Source: Nostoc sp. 'Lobaria pulmonaria (5183) cyanobiont' (GTDB taxonomy: Bacteria; Cyanobacteriota; Cyanobacteriia; Cyanobacteriales; Nostocaceae). From it: a DNA stretch of 64,000 nucleotides. Below are positions 1 to 8,229 of the stretch, in pieces; position 1 is the stretch's first letter, and each line of letters begins with the position of its first letter. The notes under the pieces are model-generated. The model was given only the letters and a program-made list of their open reading frames with translations, searched no databases and was not told the origin of the DNA. Location of the stretch: positions 1,547,501-1,611,500 of the forward strand of contig NZ_CP026692.1 in the NCBI RefSeq assembly GCF_002949795.1, written 5' to 3'. The position numbers and the translations under genes are program-made.

Positions 1-68
1 AGTGGAAATAATTTATTTTCGTATTCTGTAATTTCAAGAATTATTGGTTGTGCTGGGTTTATATCCAT
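1..68 (-). CDS. McrC-like subunit of McrBC restriction system, N-terminal fragment
   Basis: Only the first 22 codons lie in the window; the gene runs off the left edge. The reading frame starts at an ATG at 66-68 that overlaps the end of mcrB by ten bases, the translational coupling usual for mcrB-mcrC. The peptide begins MDINPAQPII and continues with LEITEYENK, which resembles the beta-rich N-terminus of McrC proteins. McrC is the nuclease subunit that associates with the McrB GTPase ring. The call rests on position plus a short peptide, so the fold itself cannot be confirmed here. Confidence 0.6.
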   Translation of the reverse strand, partial: MDINPAQPIILEITEYENKLFP

Positions 69-1636
69 AGTTGATTATTGATTTTATCCCAGCGAAACTT
101 ATCTACTTTTTCTAGCTGGTTAAAAAAGTACTCTTCTAAATATGGCTCAATTTCCATGTACCATATATCTTCTATATCTTCACGTAAGTTGTCTGTTAAA
201 AAGAATGAAATACCAATTTCGTAGTTTTTATCTGCGATCGCCTGATTTAATTGCTCTAAAATGTTAATTAATCCCTCTACTGCAAAACCTGTTTTCAGGT
301 GATACCGTCGCAGCACATCATAGTTTGGACGAAGTTCAATAAATGCAAAGCGGCGGCGTAGCGCATGATCTATATTGGCAATAGACCTATCTGCTGTATT
401 CATTGTCCCAATAATGCGGACATTTTTCGGGATGCGAAACCTGTTACCGCTAGTTAATGGAATTTCTCTATCTCGGTACTCAAGTAAGTACATTAGTTCG
501 CCAAAAACTTGTGCGAGATTAGCGCGGTTTATTTCATCGATAATTAAAACACAAGTATTTTCACGAGACTCGGCTTTTTTGCAAAATTCTAAAAATCTTC
601 CTGGAACAAGTGGATATGCTAATATTCCATTTTGGCTTTGAGGACGAATGCCTTGAATGAAATCTTCATAAGAGTATGCTGGATGGAATTGCACCAGTTC
701 CGAGAAACCATCACCACCACCGATTAAGTGTTGAGCAAGTTTTTCAGCAATATAAGTTTTTCCTGTTCCAGGTGAACCATATAAAATTGCTTGACCTTTA
801 CGATTAATTGTGCGTATCCAGCTTTCTATTATTGTTTCGTTAAGACCTATTTCTTCAGTAAGTTGAGACAAAGTATATTCTGGGGACTTAATTTCTTTAC
901 TCCAGTAAGTGGTATTTTTGAGGTTGTAATTGCTGAAGTCATATTTCTTCACCGCTACCAGCCAGTGAGAGAACATATCAAACAAGTCATCATCTCGCAA
1001 AGCTGGTACACCTGGTTGGCGCATCACTTTAGCAAATTCTTTAATCAGTTTGTGTCCTGTACTGTTGGCTGCTGGATAATCTGTCAGCCTTGGTTTATAG
1101 TCTGTATTCGCAAAATAGTTGATTACTTGCAGCAATTTATTGTTGAGCAAAAGAAATTCATCTGGTCGAAGGCTGTTAAGCACAGGCGTGAGTATTTCGG
1201 TTTGCAAATCCTTAGAATAGGGTATCTGTGAAAATTCTTTACAAGCTGCTGATAATTGCTCTGGATTATCATTGCAGCAACGAACAAAATTCCAAATTGC
1301 AAGATAAATTTGTCGCCAGTCTTCGGGTTTTTCCCACTTTGCTCCCTCAAACAATTCTTTTATATCTTTCGTCACAGACGAAGCAACATGAATCCAAGTG
1401 CCGCTTTGAGGATTTTTGGTATTGTTATCATAAGGTAGCAACAGAGGTAGTAACAATGATTCTGTCACGTTTTCTCCAGAGTCTGTTGCTGCTGCAATCG
1501 CTTCAAAATTACGACGTCTCTGCTGACGCTGCTGAGTATATGAGTTTGTATGACTTATCCCAGATAGTGTGTAGGGATATGAGATTATGAATTCCTGAAA
1601 CAAACTCACAAATTCAGATTTATTGTCAGCTAGCAT
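59..1636 (-). CDS. mcrB: McrB-type AAA+ GTPase of a type IV restriction system
   Basis: This 525-residue protein has an unrecognised N-terminal half (about 1-260), expected to recognise DNA, and a C-terminal AAA+ motor. Visible motifs are Walker A GSPGTGKT (287-294), Walker B LIIDEIN (364-370), the McrB-specific MNTADRS signature (412-418) and an arginine-rich ALRRRF segment (about 425-430). In this family the motor hydrolyses GTP and drives DNA translocation before McrC cleaves DNA that carries modified cytosine. The start ATG is the first in the frame. The gene lies just downstream of an ASCH protein and a GNAT-PIN protein on the same strand (57-base gap) and overlaps the mcrC start. The N-terminal specificity domain is divergent, so the modified base it senses cannot be stated. 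Confidence 0.88.
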   Translation of the reverse strand: MLADNKSEFVSLFQEFIISYPYTLSGISHTNSYTQQRQQRRRNFEAIAAATDSGENVTESLLLPLLLPYDNNTKNPQSGTWIHVASSVTKDIKELFEGAKWEKPEDWRQIYLAIWNFVRCCNDNPEQLSAACKEFSQIPYSKDLQTEILTPVLNSLRPDEFLLLNNKLLQVINYFANTDYKPRLTDYPAANSTGHKLIKEFAKVMRQPGVPALRDDDLFDMFSHWLVAVKKYDFSNYNLKNTTYWSKEIKSPEYTLSQLTEEIGLNETIIESWIRTINRKGQAILYGSPGTGKTYIAEKLAQHLIGGGDGFSELVQFHPAYSYEDFIQGIRPQSQNGILAYPLVPGRFLEFCKKAESRENTCVLIIDEINRANLAQVFGELMYLLEYRDREIPLTSGNRFRIPKNVRIIGTMNTADRSIANIDHALRRRFAFIELRPNYDVLRRYHLKTGFAVEGLINILEQLNQAIADKNYEIGISFFLTDNLREDIEDIWYMEIEPYLEEYFFNQLEKVDKFRWDKINNQLWI

Positions 1637-1693
1637 GATTAGTAATCAACTTTAGATTATTTTGTAAATAATTTATTTGTAATCAAAATATAT

Positions 1694-2170
1694 TTATTTA
1701 CACGAAGAACTTATTGTTATCCCTTGCATCATAGACTCAAACATTTTGAACTCACTTTCCTTTAAGTAACGATAACTTTGCGGAGGTCGAAACTTTGGTA
1801 TTTTCTCTCTTAGTTGTGTTAACTCAATAGGATCTGGTAAAGTTTTTATGTTTTTCACAAAAATACCAACCATTACTGAAGCACCATCATAATAACTTTG
1901 AAATTCTTTAGAACTAATTCCCGCTATATTTTTGACCTGATTCCAAAATTCATTTAAGTCTTTCGGTAATTTTTTAATTTCCATTTGAGTAATATACTTT
2001 ACTTCAAATGAACCTACTAAAGCTTTTTTGGGAGATGAGACATAGACTAAAACTAAGTCATCCATATTTAATCGAGAGCGAACACGACGGAGTTCTACTT
2101 GTTTCTTTCCAGAAAATATTTTTTCTGCATATTTAGGTTTGATTGACAATAAAAGGATGTTACTAGGCAT
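1694..2170 (-). CDS. Small ASCH (PUA-like) domain protein
   Basis: This 158-residue protein is a stand-alone ASCH domain. The family hallmark GxKxxExR is present as GKKQVELR at residues 21-28, after an LLLSIKPKYAEKIF strand-helix start, and is followed by a beta-rich stretch (about 35-60). ASCH and related PUA-like domains bind RNA or modified nucleotides. The start codon is ten bases downstream of the stop of the GNAT-PIN gene, so the two are almost certainly co-transcribed, with mcrB next. The context suggests a nucleic-acid sensing or toxin-antitoxin role rather than housekeeping. No catalytic assignment is justified. Confidence 0.72.
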   Translation of the reverse strand: MPSNILLLSIKPKYAEKIFSGKKQVELRRVRSRLNMDDLVLVYVSSPKKALVGSFEVKYITQMEIKKLPKDLNEFWNQVKNIAGISSKEFQSYYDGASVMVGIFVKNIKTLPDPIELTQLREKIPKFRPPQSYRYLKESEFKMFESMMQGITISSSCK

Positions 2171-2180
2171 GAAAATTTAT

Positions 2181-4289
2181 CTATATCTTATTGGTATATC
2201 CTAGATTATATAACTTTTTAAAAGAATCGTTGCTAATTTTATAAGCTGACTGGAATGATTCTTTTTTATTGATAATTTTTTGAACTTGCTTTAAATTTAT
2301 AGGATATTTAAATAGCTCGGTATTACTGAACCGAACTGCCATAATATTGCCATTTTTATCTTGATTTACATTCATAATATCAGCCAACTTATAAACTCCT
2401 AGCCTTTGAAAACGTTGATAAAGATTTTTAGGTTGATCGATGATAATCTCATCTACAAAGGAGCAGGCTCGAACAGAGCTTATTCCACAGTAAGACTTAT
2501 AATCATCCTGGCTCACATACCAAATAATTCGAGATGGAGCTTTTAATCCTCTTGAATTCCTAACTGATCGATAGTAAACAGCTTCACGGTTAAAAGCAAG
2601 TTCTATTTTTGAGCCAAATAGAGTTTGCCTAGCCAAATCTGAATCAAATAAATCTTTTGCCCATCTGGGTTGAATGGGAATGATAAAATTGGGTATTTGA
2701 GCATCAATAATTTTTCCTGGAAAAAGGAATCGTTCAATATTTGCTGATGCTTGAACATCTGTAATTAAATTTTTTGTATTGAGACTATCAGCAATTTGAA
2801 TGCAAAAATTATATTCTTGCCCTAAATTAGACGCTAAAGTAGCGAGGCGTATTGATAACTGAGATGCAGTTTCAGCAACTGCTAAGTTTACCTTTATCCA
2901 TCCGTTATTAACTCGGATAAAATTATCTTCCTGAATAGCTGTAATAACAGTTTCGTCTAAAGTTAAATCAGTAATTCTAGTAAATTGCCGATGTTCATTA
3001 GCAGAATGTAATATTGATTGAAAAATCAAGTGCCGTACCAGTGTAGCTGATAAGTGATTATTACCAACTCGGAGAAGTGGAACTTCTAGCTCATTTTTTT
3101 TATGTTTACCATACACAAATAAAGCAAGTGGTTGATTTTCTCCTTCGACAACTATATAACAATCAAACTTGTCTAATTCAGCGAGAAACCGACGTAACTG
3201 CTGTTGAAATGCAGTTTTCGTTTCACCTTGATTTATACAAGTAAAATAATTGGTCAACAAATCTTCTTGTCCCCTTTGAACTGGTACTTGCTTTAGGAGA
3301 GTACCAGCCAAACGTACAGGCTGATAATCAGGCTTATTGCGAAGCTCGTCTAATTGAATAAGTAGTTCATTAAGGGTAAGAATAGAGAGCCTAAATCTAT
3401 CATAGATTTCATCTGCAATATCTAACAGTTCTTTTTTATTGCTTATGAATACATGAGACTCGGAGGCTATAGCTCGGGCTAAATGACGTACATCAAGTTC
3501 AGAAAAAATTATATTTTTTGGATATATCAAATTTTGGATATTTTGGCATATTTCATCTAAACTTTTACTTATACATGGCAAGCTGATAAAACGTCTTGCT
3601 AGTTGTCTTTGTGATTCTCTTTCCTTATCATCATTAACTAGACTTATATAATTAAAAATTTCATCGGTAATGCATAATTCTAACTCTGGCTCTAACCAAT
3701 CAGCCAATAGTAATCTAGATTCTTCATTACTGCTATCTTCATCTCTATATAAATTAAAAAAGATATTGGCATCGATAACAACGCATAGCTTTGACTCAAG
3801 TTTATAAATGTGATTATTAGAAAATAGGTTTTGATGCCCGTGATCAAACCACCAAAAAGTTAGCAACTTCTTATCTTTACTCTTTCCTTCTTTTTCATAT
3901 TGAGGAACGAAACCTAATTTTGACCACATACTTGCTAAGTCATAATCACGACGGCAGTTTAAGCCAATACCTGTATATTTTTCTTGAGTCATTTGTTTGA
4001 GGTGATTGACAAGTAATCTTGCCACTTTTTTGTTTTGATGCTCCCTATCAACGCAAAGATGAACGATTGTGATGCGATCATACGAATGTCGATATAACAA
4101 ATAGCCAATGCACCCTGCTTGAGGATCAAGAGCTACAAGTATCTGGCGATTCTTTGCCCGTTCTGCAAAAGCACCTTTAGGAAAAAAGCCAAGGGTTGTC
4201 CTATTGAGACCCCATAGTTCTATAACGGTTGGTAAATATGGTGATCTATCGTCAATCTCTTCAATTTTTATCTGACCGTCTTTTGTCAC
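2181..4289 (-). CDS. Multidomain GNAT-PIN-GNAT-like-PUA/ASCH-like protein
   Basis: Four modules can be read in this 702-residue protein. Residues about 8-150 are a GNAT acetyltransferase fold (IVHLCVDREHQNKKVARLL is the acetyl-CoA binding strand and helix). Residues about 168-320 look like a PIN ribonuclease domain (VVIDANIF with Asp173, ITDEIF with Glu210, SELDVRHLA with Asp266). Residues about 370-470 resemble a second, degenerate GNAT. Residues about 545-665 resemble a PUA/ASCH-like RNA-binding domain. It heads an apparent operon with the small ASCH protein (ten-base gap) and mcrB. It could be a toxin that carries its own acetyltransferase, or an RNA-modifying defence factor. Module boundaries are by eye; the first GNAT and the PIN are the most secure. 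Confidence 0.72.
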   Translation of the reverse strand: MTKDGQIKIEEIDDRSPYLPTVIELWGLNRTTLGFFPKGAFAERAKNRQILVALDPQAGCIGYLLYRHSYDRITIVHLCVDREHQNKKVARLLVNHLKQMTQEKYTGIGLNCRRDYDLASMWSKLGFVPQYEKEGKSKDKKLLTFWWFDHGHQNLFSNNHIYKLESKLCVVIDANIFFNLYRDEDSSNEESRLLLADWLEPELELCITDEIFNYISLVNDDKERESQRQLARRFISLPCISKSLDEICQNIQNLIYPKNIIFSELDVRHLARAIASESHVFISNKKELLDIADEIYDRFRLSILTLNELLIQLDELRNKPDYQPVRLAGTLLKQVPVQRGQEDLLTNYFTCINQGETKTAFQQQLRRFLAELDKFDCYIVVEGENQPLALFVYGKHKKNELEVPLLRVGNNHLSATLVRHLIFQSILHSANEHRQFTRITDLTLDETVITAIQEDNFIRVNNGWIKVNLAVAETASQLSIRLATLASNLGQEYNFCIQIADSLNTKNLITDVQASANIERFLFPGKIIDAQIPNFIIPIQPRWAKDLFDSDLARQTLFGSKIELAFNREAVYYRSVRNSRGLKAPSRIIWYVSQDDYKSYCGISSVRACSFVDEIIIDQPKNLYQRFQRLGVYKLADIMNVNQDKNGNIMAVRFSNTELFKYPINLKQVQKIINKKESFQSAYKISNDSFKKLYNLGYTNKI

Positions 4290-4651
4290 TTATTTTATAC
4301 CTATTTAAGTAGAATATTCACTTACTGTTATTAAAATGGGAGCGCCTTAACACCTATCACATTTAGGAATTAAAATATAGCTTGCTACCGCAGGCTTTGT
4401 CTGTGTAACAGTAAAATACTGTCAATTTTTTAACGAACCGCCAAGGACGCAAAGTAAGAGAAGGAAGAAATGCTTAACCCAAATTGAGTTCTAACTAGCT
4501 TACCGTCGCTAAGGTAACGGGTGTATTAAGCGATCGCACTGCGATCGCAGTGATGGTAAAAGAACGCCAAATTGTGGGTTCAAAGTAACCGGATGCTGCG
4601 GCACTACAGTGTAGAAGCTAATGACAGCAAGCGTAACGCGGAGACAAAAAA
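4290..4651. other. Intergenic region with one copy of a dispersed repeat and HIP1 sites
   Basis: This lies between the divergent GNAT-PIN and hydrolase genes, so promoters for both should be here. Positions 4431-4465 carry a single copy of the element that begins TTAACGAACCGC and continues with ACGCAAAG units; the same element brackets the GxxExxY gene near 7.7 and 8.15 kb. Two overlapping HIP1 octamers lie near 4530-4550. I see no gene here. Confidence 0.6.
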
Positions 4652-5392
4652 GTGCAAATCACTAAGGGCAATGTTGAGTTAAGAGTAGATGGCAGCTTAA
4701 TGCGTGTTTATGTTGCGGCTCCCAAAGCAGCAGGAAAATACCCTGGTATTGTCTTCTACAGTGATATTTATCAGTTAGGTGATGCAATGATTCGTCTAGC
4801 TAACTACTTAGCAGGATACGGCTATGTAGTAGTAGCTCCAGAAATTTTTCACCGAATAGAGCCAGTTGGTTTAGTAATTGAGCCAGACGATCTGGGACGG
4901 ATGCGGGGTAATGACGATGCTCGTCGAACCTCCGTAGCTGATTATGATGCCGATTGCCTTGCTGTGATTGAATTTCTGAAAACAGAGAGTGCGGTTTCTC
5001 CAAATAAAATAGGCACTCTAGGCTTTTGTATTGGTGGACATTTAGCCTTCCGCGCCGCATTTCAAAGCGAAATTCGGGCTTGTGTCTGCTGTTACCCTAC
5101 TGGGATTCCCAGTGGTAAACTGGGTAAAGAGGTAGCTGATACAATCCAGAGGGTAAGTGAAATTAAAGGTGAGATGCTAATGGTGTTTGGTACTCTTGAC
5201 CCTCATATACCAGAGAGCGATCGCCAGACCATAATAAAAGCAATTGAAAATGCTAACATACCTCACCAAGTTTTCTTGTATGAAGCAGAACATACATTCA
5301 TGCGCGACGACGGTTATCGTTATGATTCTAGTGCTACCACCGCAGCTTGGTCTGAAATAATAACTTTCTTGGGGCGCATATTTGCAAACTGA
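4652..5392 (+). CDS. Dienelactone hydrolase family protein
   Basis: This 246-residue alpha/beta hydrolase has the dienelactone-hydrolase nucleophile elbow GFCIGG with Cys126. The rest of the triad is Asp183 (FGTLDPHIP) and His214 (EAEHTFMRD). These enzymes hydrolyse dienelactones and other small esters in the cytoplasm; the true substrate in cyanobacteria is generally unknown. It starts at GTG 4652 with a GGAG about eight bases upstream, and the next in-frame Met is too far inside the domain. It is alone in its transcription unit and converges with the sugar kinase gene. Confidence 0.85.
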   Translation: MQITKGNVELRVDGSLMRVYVAAPKAAGKYPGIVFYSDIYQLGDAMIRLANYLAGYGYVVVAPEIFHRIEPVGLVIEPDDLGRMRGNDDARRTSVADYDADCLAVIEFLKTESAVSPNKIGTLGFCIGGHLAFRAAFQSEIRACVCCYPTGIPSGKLGKEVADTIQRVSEIKGEMLMVFGTLDPHIPESDRQTIIKAIENANIPHQVFLYEAEHTFMRDDGYRYDSSATTAAWSEIITFLGRIFAN

Positions 5393-5435
5393 AAACTCCT
5401 ATTATTGCTTTCTTTCCTTAACAGTTAGTAACCCG

Positions 5436-6392
5436 TCAAATTTGAGTTGTCTGCAACGCCAACAAACCAGCACCATAAGCAGGCTCATACCTCGGAAAAA
5501 TCACGTTTACTTCAGGAAACTTCTTAACAAGAGACGCTGCAAATCTCTCATGGAAGTTGGATCTACCCCGCCACACACTTCCTGTTGTGACTACTTCTAA
5601 AACTGAGTCGGCACTAAAAATTGCATCAATTAGTGTAGATGTAGCTTTTACTAACTCTTTTACAGCATCATCAATTATGATATTCGCTACTATATCACCT
5701 GACGCTGCTGCCAAATCTACAATTGGTGCTAAAGCCGCTATCTGTTTAACTCCCCATCCTCGCCGATAAACTACTTCTATTAAATCTTCTATACTTTCCA
5801 AATTAAGATGCTGTTTGAAAGCCTCTACCAAACTTGTTGATATTTCCCGTCCATCATAAGATTTTAATGCTGCATTCATGCCTGCGATCGCAATTTTATA
5901 AGCGCTACCTTCATCTCCTAAAATATACCCCCAGCCGCCGACTCGCTTAGTGTTTCCCTGATGATTTCGCCCGAAAACTATCGAACCAGTACCTACTGCA
6001 ACCACAATTCCTACAGGCTGACCAATTCCACCAACTAAAGCAATTAAAGCATCGTTACAAATTACAATATTCGCTGGCTGTAATGCCCAATTAATAGGCA
6101 ATTTGTTATTCTGTAACTCTTTAACCAAACCTTTTACTACTTCGATATCTGCTGCACGACCTACACCTGCTAAACCCAGGCATATCGCATTAATGTTCAG
6201 GGTATTTGTAATTATTGCTGCCTCAACCGCATTGTAAATTGCTGATTGAATAGATTGTAGAGTGACTTCAATACCTATACTCTGATAATTAGATGGGCCT
6301 GCTTCACCACGACCTAGCACTTGACACGAATCATCCATTAGTATGCAAACAGTCTTGCTACCGCCGCCATCTATTCCTAAAACATAACTCAT
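5436..6392 (-). CDS. BadF/BadG-type sugar kinase, probably N-acetylglucosamine kinase-like
   Basis: This 318-residue protein belongs to the ASKHA (actin-like ATPase) fold. The phosphate-binding motif GIDGGGSKT lies at the N-terminus, VAVGTGS forms the second phosphate loop and the C-terminus has the adenosine motif region (VVTTGSVWRG). BadF/BcrA-like members of this length without an iron-sulfur partner usually phosphorylate N-acetylglucosamine or related amino sugars with ATP. I chose ATG 6392 over an upstream TTG (6401) because the fold starts immediately after it. The gene begins 14 bases after the stop of an AmpG-like permease on the same strand, so import and phosphorylation of one substrate is a reasonable inference. 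Confidence 0.78.
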   Translation of the reverse strand: MSYVLGIDGGGSKTVCILMDDSCQVLGRGEAGPSNYQSIGIEVTLQSIQSAIYNAVEAAIITNTLNINAICLGLAGVGRAADIEVVKGLVKELQNNKLPINWALQPANIVICNDALIALVGGIGQPVGIVVAVGTGSIVFGRNHQGNTKRVGGWGYILGDEGSAYKIAIAGMNAALKSYDGREISTSLVEAFKQHLNLESIEDLIEVVYRRGWGVKQIAALAPIVDLAAASGDIVANIIIDDAVKELVKATSTLIDAIFSADSVLEVVTTGSVWRGRSNFHERFAASLVKKFPEVNVIFPRYEPAYGAGLLALQTTQI

Positions 6393-6406
6393 GGCTTGCA
6401 ATAATG

Positions 6407-7675
6407 TTAATTATTTTGACGCTTCGGTTCTTCTTTTAAAGGAATAAAAAATAGAGCAATCATCCCCGGAATGGTCAGCAAACAAACCAATATAAAAAAT
6501 AATGGATAACCAAAAGCTTTTTGCAGATAACCACTAATTAAACCTGGTAGCATCATTCCTAAAGCCATGATGCCAGTGGAAATAGCAAAATGAGAAGTTT
6601 TATATTCGCCTTGGCAAATATACATTAAATAAACACTAAAAGCTGTAAATCCAAAACCATAACCAAATTGCTCTAAGGAAACCAAGGGATACACTAATGT
6701 TAGTGAAGGTTTAGTGGAAGCCATATATACATAAAATACATCAGGTAAATTCAATGCTAAAGCCATAGGGAATAGACATTTTTTTAATCCATATTTAGAA
6801 ATTAGTAAGCCTCCTAAAATTCCTCCCAAAATTAGGGATATTACCCCAAATGTACCGTAGACTAATCCGACATCTGATGTTGATAGCCCCAAGCCCCCTA
6901 CTTCTGGTTTATCCAATAAAAATAAAGAGGCTATCTTGACAAGCATTGCTTCGCCAAGTCTGTAAAGTAAGATAAATGCTAAAATATTTATAATTTTACC
7001 TTGAGTAAAATATGAGCTAATTATTGACCAAAAAGGTATATTTTCCTTAATTTGGATTTGTCGTTGATTATCTGATTCAGGTAAGGGTAAAATTAAGCAA
7101 TGGAAAATAAATAGGATTGCTAAAATTAAAGCTGAGAAGCCAATAGCTATAGTCCAACTTAAAGGAATGTTATTAAGAGATACTTCAAGCTGACCTGCTA
7201 AGACTACTAATATTCCAGAGCCAAAAATGACAGCCATTCTATAAAACAGTGAGCGAATGCCAACAAAAAAGGCTTGTTGTTCTGGAGATAAGGCGAGGAG
7301 GTAGAAGCCATCTGTGGCAATGTCATAAGTTGCAGAAATAAATGCTCCTATTGTTAATGTTGCCAGCGAGATGAAAAAGAAATTTGGCAGTTGTAAGGAG
7401 AAGGCTATCAAACCCAAGCAGCAGAACATGGCAAATTGGGTATAAAGTATCCATTTGCGTTTGGTAGAGTAAATATCTACAATTGGGCCCCAAAACATTT
7501 TGATAACCCAAGGTAGATAGAGAAAACTTGTCCACAAGGTGATTTGAGTATTATCTATTCCAAGTTTTTTGTAAAAGATTACGGAAACTGTGTTGATGAT
7601 GACGTAAGGGATACCGGAGGTGAAATATAGGGTGGGGATGAAAGTCCAAGGGGAAGGAGATATGGGTTGTTTCAT
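6407..7675 (-). CDS. AmpG-like major facilitator permease
   Basis: This 422-residue membrane protein has about 12 hydrophobic segments. Its N-terminus (YFTSGIPYVIINTVSVIFYK, then WGPIVDIYSTKRKWIL between helices 2 and 3) is typical of the AmpG/PAT branch of the major facilitator superfamily. AmpG proteins import muropeptides such as GlcNAc-anhydro-MurNAc peptides. The partner downstream is a BadF-type sugar kinase, which supports a peptidoglycan or amino-sugar salvage role. The start ATG has no clear Shine-Dalgarno and lies four bases from an inverted-repeat arm, so an insertion may have replaced the native leader. The substrate is not proven. Confidence 0.75.
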   Translation of the reverse strand: MKQPISPSPWTFIPTLYFTSGIPYVIINTVSVIFYKKLGIDNTQITLWTSFLYLPWVIKMFWGPIVDIYSTKRKWILYTQFAMFCCLGLIAFSLQLPNFFFISLATLTIGAFISATYDIATDGFYLLALSPEQQAFFVGIRSLFYRMAVIFGSGILVVLAGQLEVSLNNIPLSWTIAIGFSALILAILFIFHCLILPLPESDNQRQIQIKENIPFWSIISSYFTQGKIINILAFILLYRLGEAMLVKIASLFLLDKPEVGGLGLSTSDVGLVYGTFGVISLILGGILGGLLISKYGLKKCLFPMALALNLPDVFYVYMASTKPSLTLVYPLVSLEQFGYGFGFTAFSVYLMYICQGEYKTSHFAISTGIMALGMMLPGLISGYLQKAFGYPLFFILVCLLTIPGMIALFFIPLKEEPKRQNN

Positions 7676-7678
7676 GGA

Positions 7679-7720
7679 TTTTGGTTAACGAACCGCAAAG
7701 GACGCAAAGAGCGCAAAGAA
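7679..7720. repeat. Left arm of inverted repeat bracketing the GxxExxY gene
   Basis: The arm reads TTTTGGTTAACGAACCGC, followed by AAAGGACGCAAAG and GCGCAAAG units. Its inverted partner is at 8126-8170 and a single copy sits at 4431-4465. The arm overlaps the translation-initiation region of the AmpG-like permease. Confidence 0.8.
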
Positions 7721-7722
7721 GA

Positions 7723-8112
7723 TTAAGAAGAGAGTATGATGCGTTTGATGCCATCTTTGAGGAGAGGGACGTTAAAGTTGATGAGAAGGGCTAGAGGGTA
7801 ATGAGTCATTTTAAGGTAGGAGAGGACTTGGGCTTCGTGAATGGGGGTTAAGTTTTGGACAGCTTTCAATTCAACAATTAGAGAGTCTCCAACCAAAAAA
7901 TCTAATTTGCCCTCGCCTACTGAACGACCTTTGTAGTGTACTTTTGCTGGATGCTCAAACTCATAAGGTATTCCGCGAATAAGAAATTCTTCTCTGAGCG
8001 CCTTGTGATAAACCTCCTCTAAAAACCCCGCTCCTAATACCTGATGTACCTCAATCGCCGCCCCAATCACCCTATAAGCTAAGTTTTCTAACTGAGGACT
8101 TGGTTGCCTCAT
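7723..8112 (-). CDS. GxxExxY family protein (PD-(D/E)XK nuclease-like)
   Basis: This 129-residue protein carries the family signature GAGFLEEVY (GxxExxY) near residue 29, followed by conserved EGKLDFLVGD and LIVELKAV segments. The D-(x)n-ExK arrangement matches a PD-(D/E)XK nuclease-like core (Asp in KLDFLV, Glu and Lys in VELKAV). The family is common and multicopy in cyanobacteria and its cellular role is unknown. The start ATG at 8112 has a strong GAGGAGG upstream that lies at the edge of the right repeat arm. The whole gene is enclosed by inverted repeats, which suggests a mobile cassette. Confidence 0.85.
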   Translation of the reverse strand: MRQPSPQLENLAYRVIGAAIEVHQVLGAGFLEEVYHKALREEFLIRGIPYEFEHPAKVHYKGRSVGEGKLDFLVGDSLIVELKAVQNLTPIHEAQVLSYLKMTHYPLALLINFNVPLLKDGIKRIILSS

Positions 8113-8125
8113 CTTACTTTCCTCC

Positions 8126-8170
8126 TCTTCCTTTGCGTACTTTGCGTCCTTTGCGGTTCGTTAACCAAAA
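8126..8170. repeat. Right arm of inverted repeat bracketing the GxxExxY gene
   Basis: The reverse complement reads TTTTGGTTAACGAACCGC and then the same GGACGCAAAG and CGCAAAG units as the left arm at 7679-7720, with only a few differences. The inner edge supplies the purine-rich Shine-Dalgarno of the GxxExxY gene. Confidence 0.8.
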
Positions 8171-8229
8171 TCCCTCCCCAACCCTGTGGCAAAATTTATT
8201 AGAGTCCTTCCATACTTAGTTTGCCCAGC

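Noticed and set aside
1123-1350. Extra frames inside mcrB on either strand
   Set aside because: They lie within the clearly conserved mcrB frame and lack independent features.
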